Shown here piece after piece: positions 19,744-28,378 of a stretch of DNA of 64,000 bases. A program made the position numbers and the translations under genes. The number at the start of each line of letters is the position of its first letter. Position 1 is the first letter of the stretch. The notes under the pieces are model-generated. The model worked only from the letters and a program-made list of their open reading frames with translations. It ran no database searches and was not told the DNA's origin. Source of the DNA: Sutcliffiella horikoshii (GTDB taxonomy: Bacteria > Bacillota > Bacilli > Bacillales > Bacillaceae_I); NCBI RefSeq assembly GCF_020524325.1, contig NZ_JAIVKY010000003.1, forward strand, positions 1 to 64,000, written 5' to 3'.

Positions 19744-20055
19744 ATGAAATGGAAAGCACTTCTCATCGGTGCTGGAATTGGTGCAGCAGCCGCATATCTT
19801 TTTACTGAAGCATCGAAGAAGCAAGCCATCAAACCTGAAAAAGCTTTAAAAATTGCCAAGGAAGCTTTTAAAAAGCGTGGCCCTGTTGATGGCTCCTGGA
19901 TTCAGATGGTGCCTGAAACGATTATACGAAATGATATGTCCTACTCCATCTACAGAGGCGGCATTTCCCGTAGAATAGAGGACGTATTGGAGCAATATGA
20001 ATTTATTGTCGATAAGAATACGGGAGTCATATTGGATGTTAATCAATTAAAATGA
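19744..20055 (+). CDS. ytzB: Small PepSY-domain protein YtzB
   Basis: A 103-aa protein with one N-terminal membrane segment (about residues 4-20, rich in Gly/Ala) and a PepSY domain formed by ALKIAKEAFKKRG to VDKNTGVILDVNQL. PepSY domains are extracytoplasmic and are thought to modulate peptidases, here perhaps in cis with secreted proteases. The order ytoP-ytzB-ytnP is as in B. subtilis. The terminator follows at once. Confidence 0.88.
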   Translation: MKWKALLIGAGIGAAAAYLFTEASKKQAIKPEKALKIAKEAFKKRGPVDGSWIQMVPETIIRNDMSYSIYRGGISRRIEDVLEQYEFIVDKNTGVILDVNQLK

Positions 20056-20061
20056 ACTCAT

Positions 20062-20090
20062 GCCTGGCAGCTAAAAAACTGCCAGGCCTT
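20062..20090 (+). terminator. Terminator between ytzB and ytnP
   Basis: Perfect stem GCCTGGCAG / CTGCCAGGC with an A-rich loop and TTTTTT on the plus strand; it may also serve convergent ytnP. Confidence 0.85.
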
Positions 20091-20092
20091 TT

Positions 20093-20941
20093 TTAGCTTT
20101 CTCGTTCTACTTTTTCTTGTATTTCATAAGATTCAGTCCATTTTACTGCGCGGTAAAATGCATCATGATAAAAGGTAAACCACGAATTACGTCTTATTCC
20201 CTCTTTAATCCACTTCTCTTTTGCTTCTATTGACGTCATTGGATAATCATCATAAGCCAGGACCCATAAAGATGGGGAATGGGCGTGTGTGGGCATTAGA
20301 TCTGCCATATGAATAAGGCATTCTTCCCCTTGTATCATTTCAATGATGGCATGTCCATCACTATGTCCACCAGTATGTATCATTTTTATCCCATTGATGA
20401 TGGTTATCTCTTCTTGAAAGGTTTTTACCTGTTCTTCAATGCCTTGCCAATTCATTTCCCAATACGTATTTCTTGAACGAATATTAGGGTTTCTCATTTC
20501 ATTCCATTCTGTCTCAGAGACATAAATGGTTGCATTGGGAAATACAGTTACATATTTATTTTGTGCTGTGTCCCATTTTGTAAGGCCGCATACATGGTCA
20601 AAATGCAGATGAGTCATGATGATGGTATCTATGTCTTCTGGTGTTAAACCAAGTTTTTGGAGGTCTTCTTCTACAGACGACTCTTCTGTTGCTCCGAAAT
20701 TGCGTCTTTGCTTGTCGGAAAGCTTTCCTTTACCAAGTCCTGCCTCGATCAGAATATTGCGTTCACCCGTTTGGACAAGGATTGGATCCGTTCTTAGCTC
20801 TATTTGATTTTTATCATTTACAGGATACCTTTTGGACCACAGGGCCTTTGGTACCACCCCAAACATTGCCCCACCATCTAGGTGCGTTACTCCCCCGTTC
20901 AACCAAGTCAGCTTCCACTCACCAAATGTTAGCGTTTCCAT
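20093..20941 (-). CDS. ytnP: Metallo-beta-lactamase-fold lactonase YtnP
   Basis: A 282-aa dinuclear-zinc hydrolase. The motif HLHFDH (His111, His113, Asp115, His116 in this numbering) is the lactonase/MBL metal site; TGGHSDGH and MADLMPTH supply further ligands. B. subtilis YtnP is a quorum-quenching lactonase acting on acyl-homoserine lactones and Streptomyces signalling, and this protein resembles it closely along its length. The frame can start at 20950, but that ATG abuts the ribosome binding site GAGGGAG; the ATG at 20941 has 9-bp spacing and gives METLTFG, as in B. subtilis. Confidence 0.93.
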   Translation of the reverse strand: METLTFGEWKLTWLNGGVTHLDGGAMFGVVPKALWSKRYPVNDKNQIELRTDPILVQTGERNILIEAGLGKGKLSDKQRRNFGATEESSVEEDLQKLGLTPEDIDTIIMTHLHFDHVCGLTKWDTAQNKYVTVFPNATIYVSETEWNEMRNPNIRSRNTYWEMNWQGIEEQVKTFQEEITIINGIKMIHTGGHSDGHAIIEMIQGEECLIHMADLMPTHAHSPSLWVLAYDDYPMTSIEAKEKWIKEGIRRNSWFTFYHDAFYRAVKWTESYEIQEKVERES

Positions 20942-21034
20942 TTCTGCCATCTCCCTCTTTGTTTCATACTGTAAAGTATGATCTTATTGTAACAAAAAAA
21001 GCGCCCTCTCCGCGAATTTCTTTATGATGGTATC

Positions 21035-21236
21035 ATGATGACAATTTCATTCCATCTTTCAGCTTGAGATTGTCTTCATCCACCCTATGATGACAATTTC
21101 ATCCCATTTTTCAGTTTGAGATTGTCTTCATCCACCCTATGATGACAATTTCATCCCATTTTTCAGTTTGAGATTGTCTTCATCCACCCTATGATGACAA
21201 TTTTATCGCATTTTCCAGTTTGAGCTTGTCTTCATT
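21035..21236. repeat. Tandem array 2 of 52-bp hairpin repeats (about 3.9 units)
   Basis: The motif ATGATGACAATTT begins at 21035, 21087, 21139 and 21191, an exact 52-bp period; units 2 and 3 are nearly identical. At each junction ATTGTCTTCAT, 7 bases (ccaccct), then ATGATGACAAT form an 11-bp stem with one T-T mismatch. The stem core, loop length and period match array 1 (15966-16200), while the spacer differs (atcccatttttcagtttgag). The array lies between ytnP and the trmB terminator and is bounded by short direct repeats. Confidence 0.93.
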
Positions 21237-21265
21237 TTTCTGGTTGTTTCATACTCTTAACCGTA

Positions 21266-21301
21266 AAAAAAAGCGCCCTCTCACTAACGGAAAAGGACGC
21301 T
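21266..21301 (-). terminator. Intrinsic terminator of trmB
   Basis: Minus-strand imperfect stem GCGTCC / GGGCGC followed by TTTTTTTT. Its distal half (aaaaaaagcgccctctc) also occurs at 20994-21010 on the other side of array 2. Confidence 0.7.
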
Positions 21302-21308
21302 TCGGCAA

Positions 21309-21950
21309 TTATTCTGGGTATTTAACCTCACAACGATAGATAGGGAATCCCTTGCTAGAGAATTTCTCTTCATATTCAGTCATAATATTGCCTTCAAACT
21401 CACTATTATGAAGATCTAGGCTAACATACTTTAACAGTAACCCGTACTCAGAAAAGCTCATCAACGAATACTCAAAAAGACCACGGTTATCTGTTTTAAA
21501 GTGGATTTCACCTTGTGGAACTAAAACTTCTTTATACAGGTCCAAGAACCCTTTGTACGTTAATCTTCTCTTTTCATGTCGAGTTTTCGGCCACGGATCA
21601 GAGAAGTTCAAATAAACTCTGTCCACTTCGCCGGCATCAAAGTATTCCGCTAGCTTTTGGGCATTTACATTCAACAGTTTCACGTTAGGAATATTTGCTG
21701 CTACTGCTTTTTCTAAAGCTTTTACAATAACACTTTCAAACAATTCTATGCCGATATAATTGATGTTCGGATTTGCTTTTGCCATTTCCGTAACAAATGT
21801 TCCTTTTCCCGTTCCCACTTCAATGTGGATTGGGTTATCGTTACCAAAAAGTTCACTCCACTTTCCTTTATGGTTTTCAGGATTTGGAATTGCATAAAAA
21901 GAATTATCGGCAATAAAATCTGCTGCCCATGGTTTGTTTCTAAATCTCAT
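21309..21950 (-). CDS. trmB: tRNA (guanine-N7)-methyltransferase
   Basis: A 213-aa SAM-dependent enzyme that makes m7G46 in tRNA variable loops. The SAM loop [12 protein letters not shown] (about 41-52), the acidic IGIELFE strand and the family signature [15 protein letters not shown] are all visible, with the late TEYEEKF signature. Full length for the bacterial monomeric form. The ATG follows GAGGTGACC. Confidence 0.97.
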   Translation of the reverse strand: MRFRNKPWAADFIADNSFYAIPNPENHKGKWSELFGNDNPIHIEVGTGKGTFVTEMAKANPNINYIGIELFESVIVKALEKAVAANIPNVKLLNVNAQKLAEYFDAGEVDRVYLNFSDPWPKTRHEKRRLTYKGFLDLYKEVLVPQGEIHFKTDNRGLFEYSLMSFSEYGLLLKYVSLDLHNSEFEGNIMTEYEEKFSSKGFPIYRCEVKYPE

Positions 21951-22093
21951 GTCGTTTGGTCACCTCGGTGTTTTATTTGTTTATAGTCGATGACAGAAAA
22001 AAACCGATCGCGATGGACCGATTCTTTTGTCGTGTATAAGAATGATAAATAAACAAAGGCTAGTACATATATAAAATAAAGGAGTGCTGACAC

Positions 22094-22372
22094 ATGCCGT
22101 TAAATTATCATGATCAAATACATCTTCTAAAGGATATTTTGGCGGATCATCAAATTGATTGTTGCGGTTCTGTTGCTGAATATGAGCAGTTGGAGCGAGT
22201 CATCAAATCATTAATGGTCAATAATGAGATTGATCAGAATGTAAAAAACATTCTACAGGACATCTATTCCTATAGCCAGGGTGGCATCAATTCTAGTAAT
22301 GATCATGATCATAATCAACTACATCAATCTAAATTCACCAATTGGATCGATAGCATCGACCAATACTCATAG
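22094..22372 (+). CDS. ytzH: YtzH-like protein
   Basis: A 92-aa acidic protein of the YtzH-like family, found only in Bacillus-type bacteria, with unknown function. It opens with a helical segment YHDQIHLLKDILADHQ containing two adjacent cysteines soon after. The ATG follows AAAGGAGTG. It is convergent with ytmP and their ends overlap by 6 bp. Confidence 0.82.
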   Translation: MPLNYHDQIHLLKDILADHQIDCCGSVAEYEQLERVIKSLMVNNEIDQNVKNILQDIYSYSQGGINSSNDHDHNQLHQSKFTNWIDSIDQYS

Positions 22373-23176
22373 TTCAACCGGTAAAAGTCTTTCTAGATAA
22401 TTCAACCAGTTTTGTTTCTCTTTTTCAATATCTTTATGGTGATACCATTGTACGGATAGAATGGTCTGCGCTATCACGTACCAATGCATACGGTGGCGCA
22501 AATCGTCAGTCAATGGTATCCCGTATGTGGAAAGCCAGTCATTCCACTCTTGTTCTGGGATATACCAATATAATAACATGCATAAGTCAATGGCCGGGTC
22601 TGCTATAACTGCTCCGTCCCAATCAATTAAGAAGAGTTCCTGATTATCGGAAAGCAACCAATTGTTATGATTCAAATCACAATGACAGACAACTTTATCT
22701 TTGAATTGGACATTTTTTATTTCCTTTGTCAGAAAATCAAGTGATTTTTGAATCACATCCATAGAAAAGAGATCTAATGCCATGCCATTTTTTATATCTT
22801 CCAATATAGTTGATGGCTCCACAGGTTCTTTCCCCAATCGAGTAAGCATATCTAGCAACTCTTTGGAGTGGTGAATCTTGTGTAGAAGCTGAGCCACTCT
22901 TTCCATATTCATATCGTTTGGTTTGAGCTCTCTAGCACTTATCCAATGCTGGGCCGTAATAACATCTCCATTTTCCAGGCGTTTTGTCCAGACCAATTTC
23001 GGGACAATCCCCTCTGCTGAAAGAACAGCCAAAAATGGCGATGAATTTCTTTTAAGGAAGAGCTTTTTCCCTTCATTTTGAGCGAAATACGCATCTCCCG
23101 TCAAACCACCCGCAGGACTGATTTTCCACTCATCACCTAATAAATGTTCCAACCATTTCACCTTCAATTTCAACAC
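22367..23176 (-). CDS. ytmP: APH/choline-kinase-like phosphotransferase YtmP
   Basis: A 269-aa kinase-fold protein. The catalytic loop HCDLNHNNWLL and the metal-binding LIDWDGAVIADPAIDL are clear, and KLFLKRNSSPF holds the expected ATP lysine. Small-molecule substrate unknown; sugar, choline or aminoglycoside-like compounds are possible. The start is a GTG at 23176 with only a weak ribosome binding site; an in-frame GTG at 23161 is an alternative. Next to trmB and ytzH as in B. subtilis. Confidence 0.85.
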   Translation of the reverse strand: MLKLKVKWLEHLLGDEWKISPAGGLTGDAYFAQNEGKKLFLKRNSSPFLAVLSAEGIVPKLVWTKRLENGDVITAQHWISARELKPNDMNMERVAQLLHKIHHSKELLDMLTRLGKEPVEPSTILEDIKNGMALDLFSMDVIQKSLDFLTKEIKNVQFKDKVVCHCDLNHNNWLLSDNQELFLIDWDGAVIADPAIDLCMLLYWYIPEQEWNDWLSTYGIPLTDDLRHRMHWYVIAQTILSVQWYHHKDIEKEKQNWLNYLERLLPVEL

Positions 23177-23250
23177 AACTTTTCATTATCAAATATTAGA
23201 AAAGCGCAAGCGCTATACAAGAATTTTTCATATTCATATCTTTTTTAAGC

Positions 23251-23290
23251 AAAAAAACAGCTATTGAACAATTTCACAATAGCTATCTTT
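23251..23290 (-). terminator. Intrinsic terminator of the pullulanase gene
   Basis: Stem AGCTATTG / CAATAGCT; on the minus strand it is followed by GTTTTTTTG. Confidence 0.78.
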
Positions 23291-23337
23291 TAAATTTTAT
23301 CGTTATTTCCCAATTAAATCAAGTCCTTGTGTAACAA

Positions 23338-25488
23338 TTAATATTGTGCCAATACAACCGTGCAGATAGGTGGCACTTGTATTTCTTTGTTAACTTTACG
23401 AATTGGCGAATCTCCTGCTATACTGCCTTCAACAAGAACTTCCCACTCTCCTGACAATGGAAGCGATACGTTTTCCGTATTCGCCCCGTTATGGAAAACA
23501 ATTAGGAAATGGTTGTACTTTCCATACTGTTTCACGTCACTAAGATGATACATGAGCATACTTCCTTTTTCATAAGGAAAGCGCACATGTTTTTTTATTT
23601 CCGTAACTGTCGATAAGCGAAAAGCTTTATGTGCTTTTCGAAGCGAGATCAGACCACTAACAAAATCCACATTCTCTGCATAAAGCTTTTTTCTTTCCCA
23701 ATCCAAACTATTGACGGAATCTGGGGACTTATAGCTGTTTTCCTCCCCGCCTTTTGTACGGAAAAACTCTTGACCTGCATGAAGAAACGGTATGCCTTGA
23801 GACAAGAGAACGACGGAAGTGGCAAGGCGATGACGCTTTATTCTTGTTGCTTCCTCTTCATGATTATTGCAGACTGCCATTTTGTCCCACATGGTGTGGT
23901 TATCATGGGATTCAACATAGTTGATCGATTGCGTAGGCTCCAGAAACAGTCCTTTATTGGTTGGATCGATTTGTACACTACCTGCAAGCGATTGTTTCAA
24001 TAACGTTGTTTTATGGGTATTGCCAAGCGCAAACCCTCTGTCAAACAAATTAAACGTACTACCTTTTATGGAATCACGAACCATATCATTAAAGAATGAG
24101 ATCCCCGGCATCTTCTTTGCATTTAGAATCATTGCCTTACGATCGGCAGCTAACGGGGTATTTAATTCCCACCCTTCCCCAAGGATAATCGCTCCTGGTT
24201 TAATGATGGATACCTCCTCTTTTACTGCGTTCATTGTTTGAACGTCCAATATTCCCATCAAGTCAAACCGAAAACCATCGACATCATATTCCTGCAACCA
24301 ATAGCGTATGGAATCCAGGATAAACTTACGTACCATTCTCCGTTCAGAGGCGATGTCATTTCCTACTCCAGTCCCATTAGAAGGCATACCATGCTCATCA
24401 TGACGAAAGTAATAACCAGGCACTATTTTTTCAAAAGAGGAGTCTTCTCGAACATACACGTGATTATAGACGACATCCATAATCACCCTCAGGTTTTTAT
24501 GGTGCAAGCTGTTAATTAGATTTTTAAGTTCCAAAATCCTTGAGTAAGGATCAGCCGCATCGAGCGCATAACTTCCTTCAGGCACATTGAAAAGAAGTGG
24601 ATTATAGCCCCAGTTATAGTCCCTGTCAGGTTCTTCCTCGTCCACTCCACCAAAATCATTTAGTGGTAATAACTCAATATGCGTCACGCCGAGACTTTGG
24701 AGATAAGAAACGCCTGTGATTCCAATATCGGACTCTTCTACTTGATCTTCTGTAAAAGCGGCATATTTGCCTTTATGTAACATACCGCTTTTTGGGTGAG
24801 AGGAAAAGTCACGTACATGCAACTCGTAAATAATGGCATCCGTTGCATCCATAAATGGAAGCATGGATACTTTTGGAATGTTTATTCTCTCTTTATCAAT
24901 AATCACAGCCGCCTCACTATTTAAAGTAGAGGCAATCGCATAAGGATCGACCGCTTCCCTCCATACAAGGTTCACGCAAACAAGGTAGGTGTAATGAAAA
25001 CCTTCTAAATCTCCTTGCACCGTAATTCGCCATATCCCCTTTTCCTCAAGGATGAGGCTATAGAAGATGCCCTCTTTACTTTTGGGAGCTATCAGTTTTA
25101 TTTTCACTGCAGATGCTGTGGGTGCCCAAAGGGTAAAGGTAGTTTCCCCTTTATGGTATTGCGCTCCAAGATCATCCTTTTCATAAAAGAAGGCATCATC
25201 AAATGCTTCCGTGCGAATAACTGCCCCTATTTGTAAATCTGTCTTTCGGCCATGTTCATCTAGGATCATATATTTGGAACCGATGGTGATCGGCGTATTT
25301 GTTTTACATATATATTTAACAGAATTCTGGAGTGATTTTCTATCTATAATCTCAAGTGGGTAGGTAGATTCTTGGTGTGTAAGGGTAAAGAAAGATGATT
25401 CTCCGTTATAACTTCCGCTGGGTAAAAGAATAGTGATTTTATCCATTTCATCTAAATAGGCGTCAAATTCTCTTTTGATGAAAATCAT
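23338..25488 (-). CDS. amyX: Type I pullulanase
   Basis: A 716-aa GH13 debranching enzyme that cuts alpha-1,6 linkages in pullulan and branched dextrins. It has N-terminal beta domains including a CBM48-like module (about 110-190, FTLWAPTASAVKI), the barrel with region I DVVYNHVY, region II DGFRFDLMG (nucleophile Asp near 409), region III LGEGWEL (acid/base Glu near 438), region IV ESHDNHT (near 527), and the pullulanase type I motif YNWGYNP. There is no signal peptide, so it acts in the cytoplasm. ATG follows GGAGGG by 6 bp. It is monocistronic with its own terminator. Confidence 0.96.
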   Translation of the reverse strand: MIFIKREFDAYLDEMDKITILLPSGSYNGESSFFTLTHQESTYPLEIIDRKSLQNSVKYICKTNTPITIGSKYMILDEHGRKTDLQIGAVIRTEAFDDAFFYEKDDLGAQYHKGETTFTLWAPTASAVKIKLIAPKSKEGIFYSLILEEKGIWRITVQGDLEGFHYTYLVCVNLVWREAVDPYAIASTLNSEAAVIIDKERINIPKVSMLPFMDATDAIIYELHVRDFSSHPKSGMLHKGKYAAFTEDQVEESDIGITGVSYLQSLGVTHIELLPLNDFGGVDEEEPDRDYNWGYNPLLFNVPEGSYALDAADPYSRILELKNLINSLHHKNLRVIMDVVYNHVYVREDSSFEKIVPGYYFRHDEHGMPSNGTGVGNDIASERRMVRKFILDSIRYWLQEYDVDGFRFDLMGILDVQTMNAVKEEVSIIKPGAIILGEGWELNTPLAADRKAMILNAKKMPGISFFNDMVRDSIKGSTFNLFDRGFALGNTHKTTLLKQSLAGSVQIDPTNKGLFLEPTQSINYVESHDNHTMWDKMAVCNNHEEEATRIKRHRLATSVVLLSQGIPFLHAGQEFFRTKGGEENSYKSPDSVNSLDWERKKLYAENVDFVSGLISLRKAHKAFRLSTVTEIKKHVRFPYEKGSMLMYHLSDVKQYGKYNHFLIVFHNGANTENVSLPLSGEWEVLVEGSIAGDSPIRKVNKEIQVPPICTVVLAQY

Positions 25489-25590
25489 GCATTTCCCTCC
25501 CTGTCTTCAATAATGCGCTTCCAATAGACCATTATATATATTATTCAGGTAAAGTGCTGAGCTTGACATATATATTCATACAATTTTCCA

Positions 25591-26532
25591 TTATTGCCAT
25601 TCTGGTCTGTCTATATAAGTGGACTGGCAATGAGAAAGCAAAGCCCCGGCCGCTTTTAACTGACTATGTTTCAAAGGGAGTTTATTAGCCCGCATTTTCT
25701 CAAACCATTTTCCATATGTACGTTTATCTACCACTTGTACATCTGTCGGCCCATCTGTTATGTCAATATATCCTTTTGGATGCAACAAAAGTTTGGTAAC
25801 AGGCAAGCTTACATTATAGAGAGGAAGGATATTTTTAATTATGGACCCCATCCGGTTCAAACTGATTGTGGGATTTACTATTTTTCTTTCCTTTTCCTTC
25901 TCACGGATGGACCAGAAACGCTCGTTATTTCCTAAAACCACACTCTCTTCTTGTTCTTCCATATAAAAAAGAGCCATGATTTCGTTTGGGGTAACTAGAA
26001 TAATTTCAAGTTCTACAGGCGCCTGTTTTACTAGAAAGATAGGTTTATACATGACAAAAAATGTATCTGGAAACCTTTGCAAAAAGTACTTCAATAACGT
26101 TTCACGTTTATAATTCTTCTGCAGATAGGACATTTCCCGGATGGTGGAACTTGCCCATTTTAGCTGGAGTGGAAGAATCGAATCAAGAAATTGTTGTTTT
26201 CTCTCCTCAGGTGTCTTATTGCCTGTTATACTTGGTAGTTCCCACTCTTCATCAAGCTTGGAATCAATGGGAAGAAGTTTACCTGTAAACAACTCTTCTT
26301 CTTGTTCCTTTTTCTTGAAAGACTTCATAAGGCTAATTAGTTTACTGTCTTTTGAGGAGGTATCTTCCGTCTGAGCAATATGGGAAGGACCTTGTGTCCC
26401 AACCGGGTTTCTCAACATCTCTTCATACGTCTTCCATTGTTGCTTTTTCAACCTGATATATTGATTAGGATAGCGATATATATCGGCTTCATAACGTGTG
26501 ATATAATCTTGTAATTTTATTAATTGTGCCAA
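25591..26532 (-). CDS. Conserved hypothetical protein, position of ytlQ
   Basis: A 313-aa soluble protein that I do not recognise by motif. Visible features: an aromatic and charged N-terminus (YRYPNQYIRLKKQQWKTYEEM), a polar linker (about 50-90), and a central beta-rich part (FVMYKPIFLVKQAPVELEIILV) that could be a nuclease-related fold, then a conserved-looking tail KLPLKHSQLKAAGALLSHCQ. It lies beside amyX and close to ytlP, the place of ytlQ in B. subtilis. It may be cotranscribed with the upstream lrgAB genes (16-bp gap). Confidence 0.7.
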   Translation of the reverse strand: MAQLIKLQDYITRYEADIYRYPNQYIRLKKQQWKTYEEMLRNPVGTQGPSHIAQTEDTSSKDSKLISLMKSFKKKEQEEELFTGKLLPIDSKLDEEWELPSITGNKTPEERKQQFLDSILPLQLKWASSTIREMSYLQKNYKRETLLKYFLQRFPDTFFVMYKPIFLVKQAPVELEIILVTPNEIMALFYMEEQEESVVLGNNERFWSIREKEKERKIVNPTISLNRMGSIIKNILPLYNVSLPVTKLLLHPKGYIDITDGPTDVQVVDKRTYGKWFEKMRANKLPLKHSQLKAAGALLSHCQSTYIDRPEWQ

Positions 26533-26548
26533 TGGCGGTCACTCTTTT

Positions 26549-27238
26549 CTATAATAAATAATGAATAGCAACAGGCAGTATCAATGCATAAAGTAAGGCG
26601 GAAAGGGTCATGCTGATGGAACTGAATGCCGCTTCTTCTTCCCCATATTCCATCGCTTTAGCAGTCCCAATCCCATGTGCAGCACTGCCAAGTCCTACTC
26701 CTACCCCTAAGTAATGGGTTATCCCAAGAAGCCTCATTAAGCTGGGACCGAACAGTGCACCGAAGATACCGCTTAATATTACAAGTGCTGCCGCTAAGCT
26801 TGGTATTCCACCGGTAAGACCTGCAATTTCCATTGCAATGGGGGATGTCACAGACTTTGGAAGAAACGAAGAGGAGTACATAGAAGGCAGGTTCGCCACC
26901 TTTACATAAATAAATCCAGTAACTATGCCGACAACTATTCCAGAAGTTAATCCTGCAATTAACGGAACCCGATAACGTAGAATTTTTGCACGTTGATGGT
27001 AAAGTGGGTATGCAAGCGCGACAACCGCAGGGCCGAGAAGTTCCTGGATCCACCAGCCTCCCAGCATATATGTATCATAAGATATATCAGTCAAAAGCAA
27101 ACCGATAATAATTAATAGAGTTGTAGTGGCAACAGGGTTGAATAATGGCATACGAAATCGATTATAAACATGCCGCATTGCGAGAAAAACTAGATAGGTG
27201 ATAAGGATGAACAAGAAACCAGTCCAACTAATCATCAT
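26549..27238 (-). CDS. lrgB: LrgB family membrane protein
   Basis: A 229-aa polytopic protein (about 6-7 helices) of the LrgB/CidB family. The signature GLTGGIPSLAAALVILSG and GSAAHGIGTAKAMEYGEEE are clear. With LrgA it forms a membrane system linked in Gram-positives to holin-like control of autolysis and to uptake or export of pyruvate or glycolate-type acids. Its start overlaps the lrgA end by 11 bp, so the two are translationally coupled. Confidence 0.9.
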   Translation of the reverse strand: MMISWTGFLFILITYLVFLAMRHVYNRFRMPLFNPVATTTLLIIIGLLLTDISYDTYMLGGWWIQELLGPAVVALAYPLYHQRAKILRYRVPLIAGLTSGIVVGIVTGFIYVKVANLPSMYSSSFLPKSVTSPIAMEIAGLTGGIPSLAAALVILSGIFGALFGPSLMRLLGITHYLGVGVGLGSAAHGIGTAKAMEYGEEEAAFSSISMTLSALLYALILPVAIHYLL

Positions 27239-27623
27239 CCATCACTCCCGTCGCCTCTGTCTTATTATCGACGGATGCAGCCATTTTTTGAGCAACCAAC
27301 CCTGAACTTATCAGAACCATAATGGTTCCTACTAAAAGGGCAAGCAACATGATTAGCCCTTCCGCTCTTGATAAAAAACCAAAATGATTCATGACACCTA
27401 CTGTAGCAGGGACAAAAAACAACGGGAGATATAATAGCAACACATTCGCTCCCCCTTGCAAATACCTTTCCTTCACTACTCCTGTCAAAAGCAGGATAAG
27501 CAACAAAACCATTCCGATAATGCTACCTGGAACCGGGATATCAAAAGTATTTTGTAAAACTACCCCAATTTGATAAAACAAATAAAATACTGCTAATTGA
27601 ATTAATAGTTTCATTCCCCTCAT
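27228..27623 (-). CDS. lrgA: CidA/LrgA family holin-like protein
   Basis: A 131-aa protein with four membrane helices of the CidA/LrgA family: FDIPVPGSIIGMVLLLILL and the paired helix LYLPLFFVPATVGVMNHF are diagnostic. The partner of the overlapping lrgB. No LytSR two-component genes, the usual regulators of lrgAB, occur in the window. Confidence 0.9.
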   Translation of the reverse strand: MRGMKLLIQLAVFYLFYQIGVVLQNTFDIPVPGSIIGMVLLLILLLTGVVKERYLQGGANVLLLYLPLFFVPATVGVMNHFGFLSRAEGLIMLLALLVGTIMVLISSGLVAQKMAASVDNKTEATGVMDDD

Positions 27624-27638
27624 TTTCTAATCCTACTC

Positions 27639-28196
27639 CTATACTAATGAAAAAATTTCCTTTTCTTCATATTTTGGCAATCTGTTAAGATGTGTTTCAT
27701 ATAAGATGATTTCGTTCACACGAAAAGTCTCTTTCTGCGAACTGTGTGCAGGAAGGAGGCTATGGTCAATTGATCCCGGTCCCTTCCACTTCCTTGCTAT
27801 GGTGATATGCGGATGAAATGGTCGTGAATCGAGCTGCAATCCAACCATTTCACATGCGTCATATACCGACTTTCGAAGCTGATTCAGGCCCATGGATTTT
27901 TCAATACCGTACCAAAAAATCCGTGGTGACTGAGGGTTCCCAAATGTGCCAAGCTCACTTAACGTGAGCGAAAAACGTTGATGATTTGTTGTAATTTCAG
28001 CGAGCAGAGTTGTCAACTTATCTTTTTGACCTACTTCCAAATCACCTAAAAATGCGAGCGTGATATGAAGGTCATCCGGATGCACCCACCTTGTAAACGG
28101 AAAGTGACTTTTTAATTCTTTCATATATAAATGAAACGCTTCCTTTAACGGTTGTGGAAGAGGTACAGCAATAAAATAATGAGTTTGTGTTGTCAT
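27639..28196 (-). CDS. thpR: RNA 2',3'-cyclic phosphodiesterase (ThpR/LigT)
   Basis: A 185-aa 2H-phosphoesterase with both HxTx catalytic motifs: HITL (His44) and HITI near residue 130 (PFHPHITIARKW). The family opens 2',3'-cyclic phosphates in RNA and was first named 2'-5' RNA ligase; the in vivo substrate in Bacillus is unknown. It corresponds to B. subtilis YtlP by position, divergent from ytkP. The lrgA ORF begins 15 bp downstream of its stop, so the three genes may share one message. Confidence 0.9.
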   Translation of the reverse strand: MTTQTHYFIAVPLPQPLKEAFHLYMKELKSHFPFTRWVHPDDLHITLAFLGDLEVGQKDKLTTLLAEITTNHQRFSLTLSELGTFGNPQSPRIFWYGIEKSMGLNQLRKSVYDACEMVGLQLDSRPFHPHITIARKWKGPGSIDHSLLPAHSSQKETFRVNEIILYETHLNRLPKYEEKEIFSLV

Positions 28197-28378
28197 TTTC
28201 TCACCCTTCTTATTTTACCAGATATCTTCTATTGTCTTGCATATTATCTTAGCACCAAACAGACGATATAGTTAGTTTTATATTAATCCCATCATAAGCC
28301 ATGTGCTTAGTCCGTTTTAATATTTTATGATACAATACGGATTATTAGAGTCATGAAAGAGAAAGGTTGTGCGTAGTC

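Noticed and set aside
15966-21236. CRISPR array
   Set aside because: The 52-bp units are uniform along their full length, with no invariant repeat and variable spacer, and no cas genes are present.
21960-22035. Possible terminator with repeated ACCGAT between trmB and ytzH
   Set aside because: The ACCGAT pair is direct, not inverted, so no convincing stem forms.
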